Shown here piece by piece: positions 36,201-43,186 of a DNA stretch of 64,000 nucleotides. The stretch comes from Eudorina sp. 2006-703-Eu-15. Lineage: Eukaryota > Chlorophyta > Chlorophyceae > Chlamydomonadales > Volvocaceae. The notes under the pieces are model-generated. The model was not told where the DNA came from and made no database searches. It worked only from the letters and a program-made list of their open reading frames with translations. The translations under genes were made by a program, and so were the position numbers. Each line of letters opens with the position of its first letter. Positions within the stretch are counted from its first letter, which is position 1. The stretch spans positions 1 through 64,000 of the forward strand of contig BDSI01000027.1 in the NCBI GenBank assembly GCA_003117195.1. The letters are read 5' to 3'.

Positions 36201-38767
36201 AGTGCTGTACACAGCAACGTCGAGACCACTACTCAACGTGTCAGCGAGATTGATTGCAGGTGGCGGTGGAAACGGACTGGGAGGCGGGGAACGCGGCTGG
36301 GGGCTGGGAGGCGGTGGTGATGGGGCAGGCGATGGAGGCGTGGGGCTGGGAGGCGGAGACGGCGGCTGGGGACTGGGCGGCGGTGACGGGGGCGCAGGGC
36401 TGGGTGGCGGAGAAGGCCGTGGCGGTGGGCTCGGGGGTGGCGGGCCGGGCGGCGGCGACGGCGGCACAGGGCTCGGCGGCGGCGATGGTGGAGACGGGCT
36501 GGGTGGGGGCAAGGGTGGAGTCGGGCTCGGCGGTGGAGGCGGCGACGGAGGCTGCGGGCTGGGAGGCGGGGAAGGCGGCTGGGGGCTGGGCGGCGGAGAT
36601 GGCGGAATGGGGCTGGGAGGTGGCCGGGGAGGCAGGGGCCGGGGCGGTGGCGGTGACGGAGGTGGCGGACTAGGCGGCAGTGGAGACGGGGGCGGCGGGC
36701 TGGGGGCGGGTGACGGAGGTGCAGGGCTGGGCGGCGGCATAGGTGGTGGCGGCAGCGGGGGCGGTGAGGGCGGTGCAGGGCTGGGCGGAGGTGAGGGCGG
36801 AGCGGGGCTAGGTGGGGGAGATGGAGGTGCAGGGCTGGGAGGCGGCGATGGAGGCGTGGGGCTGGGAGGCGGAGACGGCGGCTGGGGACTGGGCGGAGGC
36901 GGCAGCGGTGGGGGTGGCGATGGCAGAGGGGGTGATGGAGGGCGTGGGCTTGGCGCAGGCGATGGCGGCCGCGGGCTCGGGGGCGGGGGCGGAGGATTGG
37001 GAGGAGGCGGGGGTGTGGTCTCTGCAGCCCACAGCCACGTGTGATCCGTCCGCAGCAGGGGCTGTGTGTCGTTGGTGCTGTTGGGCGGGAACAGCGACGC
37101 CGTCAGCCACGCTTGGCCTATGTAGTTGAAGTGGCGGATGACGATCATGTTGACACCCGCCTCGAGGTCCATGGACACCGCCGTGGAGTTGGACCTGCGC
37201 GCGGCTGTATCCGACAACAGCACGCCGTTGAGGAACACGTGCGCCCAGTCGTCGGCGGCAACATACAGGGTGGCGTTCAGGATGGGGGTCGGCGTGCTCC
37301 AGGTGCGGGCAAAGTATGTGTAGGTGAAGGCCGTCTGCGGTGCTGCGAGCGCCGTGGGGGTCGTCCAGATGGCGATGTTGTTGGCATCCTCGGCAAGCAC
37401 CCTGTGCCTGTAGTACGGCAGGGAGCCTGCACCCAAGTGCATCGCAGACAGGAAGGTCGGTGTGAGCAGGCACATGGCAGGCGTTCAGGAGGGAGGAAGC
37501 GGTACGACATGTGCATGTGGGTTGGTTCATACCATGTGGGCGTGTACCCGGTGTCCTCGCCAGCACGTAAGGGGCGGCTCCAAGCGTCCCGCCGAAGCAA
37601 GTGAGGCAACAAATAGACACCTAGCTCCGGCTGGCGCACATGCAAACTTCCTTAGCTGCTGTCGCGACGCGGCAGCTCACCGTATTTGCTTCCGGCCACT
37701 CGACCCACATCGCGCCAGAAGCCGGGGATGGACTGGCCAGGCGGGATCGCCCCACCCTGGTCGGGCTTGAGGCGGCAGGCACCCGTGCTCTGCTCAAAGT
37801 CCCAGTACACACAGGCGGGGCTCACGGAGCAGGCCTGGCAGCACGCACCCCGATCAGACACGGTTGAGGTCGAAACCACCGTACTGTCTGTACCGTACCG
37901 AGCGCCGTACAGAACCTGAATGCTGCAGGCTGTGTGAGCGGGCACGTGCGCAGGGGGGCAAAAGGCCGCTCAGTGCGCTAGCAAGTAACAGGATGGCCGG
38001 ATGTGTACGGTGCGGTTAGTGATAGAATGGTCGCAGCTGGAGAAGTACCGTAATTGTTATAAAAGCAGTAATGTAAATGATGATATTCAAATTGCAGCAT
38101 AAATGCAAACATTATAATAGTAAATATGATCATCATTGTAACATCATCAGATATTGATTGTAATAATCATCATTCTAATGGCAGGTGGCGGGCGGGCGAG
38201 CAGGTGCGTGAGCAGGCACCGATTTCGACCACGACCTACCTGCGCGCGTGCCGTACACCTGCAGCTCGGCGATCTGCAAAGCTGACGTACTGTTCGGCTG
38301 CACCGCGCCTGTGACGGCAAGGATACGCCCCGTCTGCGGCGGGCTGACGGGGATGGTGATCACGCCACCGGTGGTGCCTCGCGCACTCGTTCTGAACAGC
38401 GACGTGAGGAGCCCCCGCTGGTTCCAGGTACCCACGCCACTGCTGTAAAGACCAGCGCCACCGAAGGAAACCGAGGCGCCAACCACCTGATCGCCGCAGC
38501 AGTCGATTCGGTTGTAGTACACGACCTGACTAACCGTGACCAGCTCGCCAAAGTCCATGGAAAACACTTGCAGCGCGTCACCGGGATCGGTGATGAAGGT
38601 GGTATTGAGCAGTCCGTCGATGGCCATGCCGGGGCCGTACTGGGACGAATTGTACTGCTGCGAAGTGCTGTACACAGCAACGTCGAGACCACTATTCAAC
38701 GTGTTAGCGAGATTGACTGCAGGTGGCGGTGGAAACGGACTGGGAGGCGGTGATGGTGGCGGCCGCC
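1..38767 (-). CDS. Giant modular hydroxyproline-rich glycoprotein: (F5/8C - PAN - jelly roll - Pro/Ser stalk) x7, partial
   Basis: Seven cassettes read right to left. Each has an F5/8-type-C domain, an intron of 310 bp (309 in the leftmost), a PAN exon of 249 nt (247 in the leftmost), an intron of 254 bp, then one long exon holding a jelly roll, a Pro/Ser stalk and the next F5/8C domain. Every junction splits a codon after base 1 (donors G|GTAGGT and G|GTGAGC; acceptors ACACAG|CC and TGCAG|GC), so cassettes can be added without changing frame. The long exons 35,777-37,426 and 32,282-34,963 are fully open, which joins neighbouring cassettes into one product. PPSP-type stalks are the usual substrate for prolyl hydroxylation and arabinosylation in volvocine walls and agglutinins; a wall, matrix or adhesion role is inferred. 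The 3' end lies beyond position 1. Other long exons carry frameshifts. The alternative is tandem separate genes, but I see no stop, start or poly(A) site between cassettes. Confidence 0.75.
12536..12782 (-). CDS. PAN/apple-like exon, cassette 7 (two single-base losses)
   Basis: At 247 nt this copy is two bases short. A C is missing near 12,750 (accgtacgag versus accgtaccgag) and a G near 12,600 (gcggatcgcc versus gcgggatcgcc). The cysteine core between the two sites is readable. The splice junctions are unchanged. Confidence 0.55.
13092..14739 (-). CDS. Long exon, cassette 6 jelly roll + short stalk + F5/8C of cassette 7 (net -2 nt)
   Basis: The exon is 1,648 nt, two fewer than the intact equivalent at 35,777-37,426. 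Losses include a G near 13,743 and a T near 14,013. Jelly roll 14,739-14,328; stalk 14,326-13,573; F5/8C 13,572-13,092. The F5/8C copy has Pro instead of Ser in GLLTPLFRT. Confidence 0.55.
13573..14326 (-). repeat. Pro/Ser stalk 6, base length less two bases
   Basis: 754 bp, equivalent to stalk 1 with indels. Confidence 0.7.
14994..15242 (-). CDS. PAN/apple-like exon, cassette 6
   Basis: Intact 249-nt PAN exon. The upstream intron (15,243-15,552) shares the gcagctggag variant with the cassette-1 intron near 38,033. Confidence 0.63.
15553..23364 (-). CDS. Long exon, cassette 5 jelly roll + very long stalk + F5/8C of cassette 6
   Basis: This 7,812-nt exon has jelly roll 23,364-22,953, a 6.9-kb stalk (22,951-16,034) and F5/8C 16,033-15,553 (GPDM form). 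A reading frame of 1,026 codons runs unbroken from about 18,568 into the F5/8C. The rest of the stalk is open in segments that change frame at G-run indels. If intact, the stalk would be about 2,300 residues. Confidence 0.58.
16034..22951 (-). repeat. Pro/Ser stalk 5, about twelve extra 516-bp units
   Basis: The length is 6,918 bp, 30 bp less than 756 + 12 x 516. Landmarks recur every 510-516 bp. Units differ in small variants (gatggaggcgtggg, caatggaggcg, gatggaggcgggg) that recur in a mixed order, which points to unequal exchange. Confidence 0.7.
23619..23867 (-). CDS. PAN/apple-like exon, cassette 5
   Basis: Intact 249-nt PAN exon. Its upstream intron (23,868-24,177) has the private variant gcagcgggag near 23,970. 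Confidence 0.63.
24178..26340 (-). CDS. Long exon, cassette 4 jelly roll + stalk + F5/8C of cassette 5
   Basis: The exon is 2,163 nt. Compared with cassettes 1 and 2 it lacks one G in each of three G runs (near 25,845, 25,896 and 24,701). The losses cancel in length but shift the frame inside the stalk. Jelly roll 26,340-25,928; stalk 25,927-24,659 (756 + 516 minus 3); F5/8C 24,658-24,178. The F5/8C copy shares the GPGM form and several silent changes with the copy at 35,777. Confidence 0.58.
24659..25927 (-). repeat. Pro/Ser stalk 4, 756 + 516 bp less three bases
   Basis: One extra 516-bp unit relative to the base stalk. The three missing bases are all single G losses in G5 runs. Confidence 0.72.
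26595..26843 (-). CDS. PAN/apple-like exon, cassette 4
   Basis: Intact 249-nt PAN exon between introns 26,844-27,153 (310 bp) and 26,341-26,594 (254 bp). Confidence 0.63.
27154..31468 (-). CDS. Long exon, cassette 3 jelly roll + damaged stalk + F5/8C of cassette 4 (frameshifted)
   Basis: The jelly roll (31,468-31,056) and the F5/8C domain (27,634-27,154, GPDM form) are well preserved. The stalk between them is not: the exon is 4,315 nt, not a multiple of three, and 28,630-29,460 is badly scrambled. Because both ends are intact, I read the damage as local to the repeat and possibly an assembly fault. Confidence 0.5.
27635..31055 (-). repeat. Pro/Ser stalk 3, about five extra units, internally scrambled
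   Basis: The length is 3,421 bp, 85 bp more than 756 + 5 x 516. Unit order is recognisable at both ends. Between 28,630 and 29,460 the sequence departs strongly from every other unit in the window. Confidence 0.6.
31723..31971 (-). CDS. PAN/apple-like exon, cassette 3
   Basis: Intact 249-nt PAN exon; introns 31,972-32,281 and 31,469-31,722 have the standard 310 and 254 bp. Confidence 0.63.
32282..34963 (-). CDS. Long exon, cassette 2 jelly roll + medium stalk + F5/8C of cassette 3 (intact)
   Basis: This 2,682-nt exon is open throughout (894 codons). The jelly roll is 34,963-34,551, the stalk 34,550-32,763 (1,788 bp, exactly 756 + 2 x 516) and the F5/8C domain 32,762-32,282 (GPDM form). It is the longest intact proof that cassettes are joined in one frame. 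Confidence 0.72.
32763..34550 (-). repeat. Pro/Ser stalk 2, 756 + 2 x 516 bp
   Basis: Three in-phase landmark sites (ggcggactaggc) fall near 33,175, 33,691 and 34,207, exactly 516 bp apart, giving a 172-residue unit. There are no indels. Confidence 0.78.
35218..35466 (-). CDS. PAN/apple-like exon, cassette 2
   Basis: Intact 249-nt PAN exon with the same cysteine pattern and the same splice junctions as cassette 1. Its upstream AT-rich intron (35,467-35,776) has the private variant gcagcctgag near 35,570. Confidence 0.63.
35777..37426 (-). CDS. Long exon, cassette 1 jelly roll + short stalk + F5/8C of cassette 2 (intact)
   Basis: This fully open 1,650-nt exon is the best reference copy. Positions 37,426-37,014 encode a domain of about 137 residues with the core [18 protein letters not shown] and [14 protein letters not shown]. 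That is the beta-sandwich pattern of galactose-binding-like jelly rolls (a strand pair, then an LNG turn, then G-x-N-xIxI). It carries several N-x-S/T sites. The Pro/Ser stalk occupies 37,013-36,258 and the next F5/8C domain 36,257-35,777. The latter carries the Gly variant GPGMAIDG that is shared with the copy at 24,178. Confidence 0.72.
36258..37013 (-). repeat. Pro/Ser stalk 1, 756 bp (base length)
   Basis: Encodes 252 residues built from [10 protein letters not shown] blocks, where x varies (A, T, Q, V, I, L). This is the shortest intact stalk and defines the base length: one internal unit plus fixed end segments. Confidence 0.75.
37681..37929 (-). CDS. PAN/apple-like exon, cassette 1
   Basis: This 249-nt exon lies between acceptor ACACAG|CC and donor TACG|GTGAGC. 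It encodes a cysteine-rich module with the pattern ACCQAC-x5-C-x-YWDFEQ-x3-ACRLKP, the PAN/apple arrangement used for protein or sugar binding. It is intact. Flanking introns are 37,930-38,239 (310 bp, AT-rich) and 37,427-37,680 (254 bp). Confidence 0.65.
38240..38767 (-). CDS. Exon: N-terminal Pro-rich linker and first F5/8-type-C domain
   Basis: The exon starts with a short [14 protein letters not shown] linker and goes straight into the F5/8C domain. It is the only cassette that lacks a long stalk before its F5/8C, which fits the mature N-terminus. It reads [12 protein letters not shown] where the other six copies read [12 protein letters not shown], so it is the most diverged copy. The domain has the family hallmarks: an AIDG motif after the first strands, the DFGELV segment and the YNRIDCCGD signature typical of fucolectin-like members. 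It ends GCA G|GTAGGT at 38,240. Confidence 0.7.
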
Positions 38768-40561
38768 CTGCATCATCGATCAATCGAAAATGGCACGCTG
38801 GCTGTATGTTTAGGAGTGGGTAAACAACAGAGATGTACATGCATGTGTGTGTGTTACAGGATTGGGGGGTGCATAACCCCATACCTGTGCAACCACCCAT
38901 ACGAAATGTAGGCCCAAGGGCACGCAAAACAAAGCCTAAAAGTAAGGTACATGTGTAATCGGTGTAATTGCCGTATTCTATGTAACCATGGCGGGCTAGC
39001 AGGAGGCAGTTGCTCCCTCTTTCGCGGACGACTGGTCTATTCCGCCTGATTGGTGGTTACTACCAGCAGCCTGCTCCTAAACAGCTCCTGGCCCCTAGCC
39101 TTGTTGCGTTGGCTCGGCACTCGTGCCTTTAAGGGACCGCCAAGCCTTGTGGCAAGAGCAGGGAATGCTGGCTGTTGTGCTGCAGCGCTCTTTCAGAGGT
39201 ACCCACAACAGCAACGACCCGGAATGCATTTATTGGCACCGGTATCAACGCAGCAGTGACGTGTGGGGTACAGTGCCTGCAGGGGCGCGGTATCGCGCAA
39301 GCAGCGAGCCAGCGTGGCTTTGGGACGCTACCCATCGATCGGTTCAAGTCGCTGGCTTAGGCTAGCTTCGATATGATCCGGCTACGGTGGACCCCGTGGG
39401 TCATCGGCTCCAGAGGGCATGCAAGCTAAAAGGGCAGCTGCGAGGGTACTGCCGAATGGTGGGCACTTGCTCGAGGTGCTTCCCGCCGAGGGCCAAGGCG
39501 CCGAGGTCGATTGCGAGCCTGTTCCGACCCCCGCCGCCGCCACCCCATTGTTCGTTCTGGGGTTTTGCTTCAGGCCCTCAATCATCACCGCGCAGGGGTG
39601 CTGCTTGCTCGTGCCAGCAGTGTCCTGCAATTTCTCAGATGAAGCATCAAGGACTCTGGCGGGCACTGACTCGGGGACCGGAGAGCCGTGCTCCAAGGTG
39701 CTCCAAGGTGCCCCCATCAGCCCCTACAGGTCAGTCACCTGGTCAGCCCCACGCCGGACTGGAACCGCAGCCACAGCAGCCGTGGTCTGGGTTGCCCCAC
39801 ATCTTGGTCTGGGTGGCTGGGTGGGTGGGTGGGTGGGCCCACCCGCAAGTGCGTATGGATGGCGCGGTACAGGGTGGATCCTGGCCCCCACCCGGTCGGA
39901 TATACTTGCCCAGATACGGTAGGTCCGTGGGGGTATCATCGTGCTGCGGCATCTCTAGTACCCGCCCAGGACTTGCACCCAACCACCTGCAGCGCGTGGG
40001 CCTACGGCTCGTATGGGTAGTTGTACAGGTGTGGGGTTGTGCACCCCCGACCATGTAACTCACACACACACACACGCTCGGGCGGGCGGGTTGCAATTCT
40101 AAACACACGCTCGGGCGGGTTTCTCTTCTAAACACACCTCCAACGGTGCGTGAGAGGGGTCCGTGCCGCCGCCACTGCCGCAACCTTCACGCGGATACAC
40201 GCTTCCCGGCAATGCTGCCATCGGCGTTCGTTTTAGGTCCTTTTGAGTGCTTGGCCGCGGCTTGCGTCCTTGATGAATGCGCTTTTCCCAGCGGGCAGCA
40301 CCAGGAGCACGACGGCTCCCTCTCGAGCCCTCCCGGGTCACACATACCCCACCAAGCGCAGTGAGGACAAGAAGCGGCCCGAGGTACCCCCTCGCACCAT
40401 CGAGTGTTCCTCTGAAAAGGGGAGTTTGCCGCCACACCTTGGTGGTACCGCTATAACCCGGTGGTGCCGTCGTCCCGGTTATGCGACTCCTTCTTCCTGA
40501 TGACCCCTCCCCGCACGAGGGCTCAGCTGCCGTGGAAGCACCTGCACACCCTGCCGCTCAC
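38768..40561. other. Putative first intron of the giant gene, or intergenic
   Basis: No convincing coding exon is seen. The stretch holds a short GGTG-rich run near 39,822-39,836, a (CA)n tract near 40,061-40,074 and two CGGGCGGGTT-type motifs at 40,077-40,120. If the signal-peptide exon is right, all of this is intronic. A 14-base match (tattggcaccggta) links 39,231 with 57,727. Confidence 0.4.
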
Positions 40562-40622
40562 CTTGCGCGGTAACCCCGACTCCGCCGCCGCACATGAGCC
40601 GCAGTCCCAAGGCCAGCACCAT
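40562..40622 (-). CDS. Candidate first exon with signal peptide for the giant glycoprotein
   Basis: An ATG at 40,622-40,620 opens a 20-codon exon that reads MVLALGLRLMCGGGVGVTAQ, a short hydrophobic leader with a plausible cut after VTA. It ends CAA G|GTGAGC, after base 1 of a codon. The next usable acceptor is GATGCAG|GG at 38,768, before the Pro-rich start of the first F5/8C exon; it needs exactly one donated base, so the phases agree. The intron would be 1,794 bp. The same frame stays open upstream to 41,120 through Ser/Thr/Pro repeats, so a longer N-terminus cannot be excluded. No other leader-like exon was found on this strand up to the ATG7 gene. Confidence 0.35.
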
Positions 40623-40715
40623 CAGAAGCAACTGCTGCTGCCGCGTTGAATGGGACGTCCCGCGGTGGCTAACCCTCGCGGGGCGAGCGCCATTGCCGCA
40701 CGCGCAGCCACAGGC

Positions 40716-40817
40716 ACTGCTGTTGCTGCTGATGCTGCTGGTGCTGCTGGTGCTGCTGGTGCTGCTGGTGCTGCTGGTGCTGCTGGTGCTGCTGGTGCTG
40801 CTGGTGCTGCTGATGCT
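40716..40817. repeat. 9-bp microsatellite (CTGCTGGTG)n
   Basis: About ten near-perfect copies of a 9-base unit lie directly against a second 9-base array. On the minus strand the open frame reads Ser-Ser-Thr repeats. Whether it is translated is unknown. Confidence 0.85.
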
Positions 40818-40900
40818 GCTAGGGCTGCTAGGGCTGCTAGGGCTGCTAGGGCTGCTAGGGCTGCTAGGGCTGCTAGGGCTGCTGGGGCTGCTGGGGCTGC
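40818..40900. repeat. 9-bp microsatellite (CTGCTAGGG)n
   Basis: About eight copies, in register with the preceding array and differing from it in a few bases of the unit (GGTG to AGGG). The last two copies drift to CTGCTGGGG. The minus-strand frame reads Ser-Ser-Pro repeats. Confidence 0.85.
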
Positions 40901-41119
40901 CGGCCCACGGCTCCTGGCCAGGGGTACCGCCCATTGCGGGAGACGACGGATCTGCCAGCGCGGGGCCTCCGTCTGGCGCCTTTGTCCGCACACGCGAGCC
41001 GCGGTAGCTCCGGGACAACGTTGACGCCGACAGGGAGCTGGCTTGAACGGGTATGGGGCAGTCGTCGCCTGCGCTCCGCTGTGACAGCGGCTCTCCGACA
41101 GAGAACCGGGATTTTCTCA

Positions 41120-42450
41120 TAACTTGATGAATTTGAGCTTGATAAGATTGTTGGATTCCATTTAAGACATTGATGTATGATGCAGGCGATCAGGAGCTGT
41201 CCAGTGGCGCGAAATTCACGATGCGTACCCTGGTTGACCGACCGAGCACACGTCGAGTAATACTGAAATTTTGGTTTGCTTTCGTAGTACCTCGATAGTC
41301 TCAATAGTGTACAGCTGGTTCAAAACTTGTCTCGTTGCATCGCAACGTGTTTCGTCTATGAATGGCGAGCTGTGTAAAATTAATGACAATTGTATGCCTT
41401 CAAGTCTGTGAGTTTTCAGAAATGCAATTTGATGGGGTGAAGCATGAACCTCGAACGCGCGACCCTTTCATATACCATTAAGATCGCGCGACTGTGTGCA
41501 AGCAACAAGGTAATATTGCGAGCATCATTTTAGTAATAGAATTAAAGCTGATTTTCAGTTATTAGTTTTGTAGAAAAAGGCTGCGCGTCGGATCGGTAGG
41601 TAGGTCGAGAATAACCTCATGTGTCGCCAACTAAAAATATTCATCTGTGATCCTAGAAATAATAATTGTTTTATCAAACAGCAGTTCTTTCCAGGGAGTT
41701 CGCTGCATGAAGACCAAAGGTTCCGGAACGCATCCGGAGCGCGCCTGGCGCGCCATCGCGTGTACCCGTAGCCTGTTGTTTCCCCAATACACGTTAGATT
41801 CCCCACGCCGATGTACTTAAACGTCAAAGAATATAATATTTAATATTTTATATAATGTCCTAATGGCCATCCTGGCGGCAGCAACCAGGTGACAGCAGCC
41901 TACTTTGTTGCACTGCTAAATTCATGAAGACATATGCCGCATGCAGCAAGACTTAAATATAATTACAGATAGTTGAGCAGATTATATGTCAGAGTCGCGC
42001 CAAAGGAGATGAAAATATTTTAAATGCGTCGGACGTCTCGCAGGGTCCAGCTAGAACCTGCACACCAGTATATGCGTCTAGACATGTCGAGACGCCCGCC
42101 CGCACTCCCCGATGCTGGCTGAAGTGCTTCGCCCTGCTAATTGGTATATATTGACAATCCGCACCTACAGAATCCATCCATCCATTCTGTTTACCACAAC
42201 TCCTCCAGAAATGTACTGCAGTAAATTCGTCAGTTAGGACGGGTTAGGACCGCACGTTACCGCGGACGTGGACGTGCATGAGTTTGTTGAGGACCCTAAA
42301 ACGGAAAACAAGGCATCTGTGACCAGAACTATGTTGTGATTTCGTGCCAGAACCGTTTGCTGAAGATGTATGGTTGCATGCTCAGGGGGACCGACTGAAA
42401 CCCGCCCCTTGGGTCATGGCGCACGGCGTAATCGATGTACATGCGATCTA
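41120..42450. other. AT-richer gene-free stretch
   Basis: The base composition drops clearly compared with both sides, with runs such as aatataatatttaatatttt near 41,829-41,848. Open frames are short and match nothing I recognise. No transposon ends were found. Confidence 0.4.
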
Positions 42451-43186
42451 CGACCTACGACTCCGCTGTACCTGCATGCAAAGGCATGTCCCAGATGATG
42501 GATCGCCCCATTCTGCCGCATGATCTACCCCTGACGGCTCTCCTGCCGTGGTGCTCTCGCGGGAGCTGAGACGCCGGGCTGTGATGCCGCACCGCGGCAG
42601 CCCGAGCCACCATCCTGCAGCACCCTGCCAGGGCCACCAATGGCTCCACACCCGGGCCTGGAACTTACGCGCGGTGCCAAGCACGTTGTGCCATAGACAC
42701 CTTTGCCAGAATCACAGGCCCCAGCCGCGGTACAAGGGTCATGTCGCTAGCGCCCGAGCCACAGACCCTGTGCATGGGACATCCGACTCGGGGTGCAAAT
42801 GAAGAACACGCGGCCGAAGGGCGGTACCAGGAGACCCTGCGGCCCGGTAAGTGTGCCAGATCAAATCAAATTAAACCAGATCAGGTCTGGAATCAATATA
42901 ATTGGTTCCAAGGCATGGTGCTTTGTGGTCTTGAAAGGCCCTGGAGAAGCACGTGCCGTTGGGAATGTTCGCGGCGCTGTGCTTTGCTGCCAGGCCGAGT
43001 CGACGACCCGGCTTTCGGGACCCGGGGGCGGCTTTTCGAAAGGTGGAGACGACCCTTGCCACTGAACAGTTTCCTTCAAACCGTAGCTCCCGGTACCGCA
43101 GCTGACACCTGTCACACTCTGATGCCTGCCTGCCTCGGTTCCCGACGTCGCCCTGCCGTTAACCCAAGGCTTCTGGCAGCCGTCAT
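42451..43186. other. Gene-free flank of the 28-bp minisatellite
   Basis: A 170-codon plus-strand frame from 42,741 enters the minisatellite but has no recognisable domain. I see no supported gene here. Confidence 0.35.

Noticed and set aside
12536..38239. Seven separate tandem genes
   Set aside because: Open frames run from one jelly roll through the stalk into the next F5/8C without stop or start, and all junction phases agree.
38175..38927. N-terminus of the giant protein by reading straight upstream of 38,767
   Set aside because: The frame starts at a TTG. Its first ATG codons give no signal-like leader, and a good acceptor lies at 38,768.
39300..39360. tRNA-like B box (GGTTCAAGTC) near 39,342
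   Set aside because: The flanking bases do not form a T arm and no A box or cloverleaf fits.
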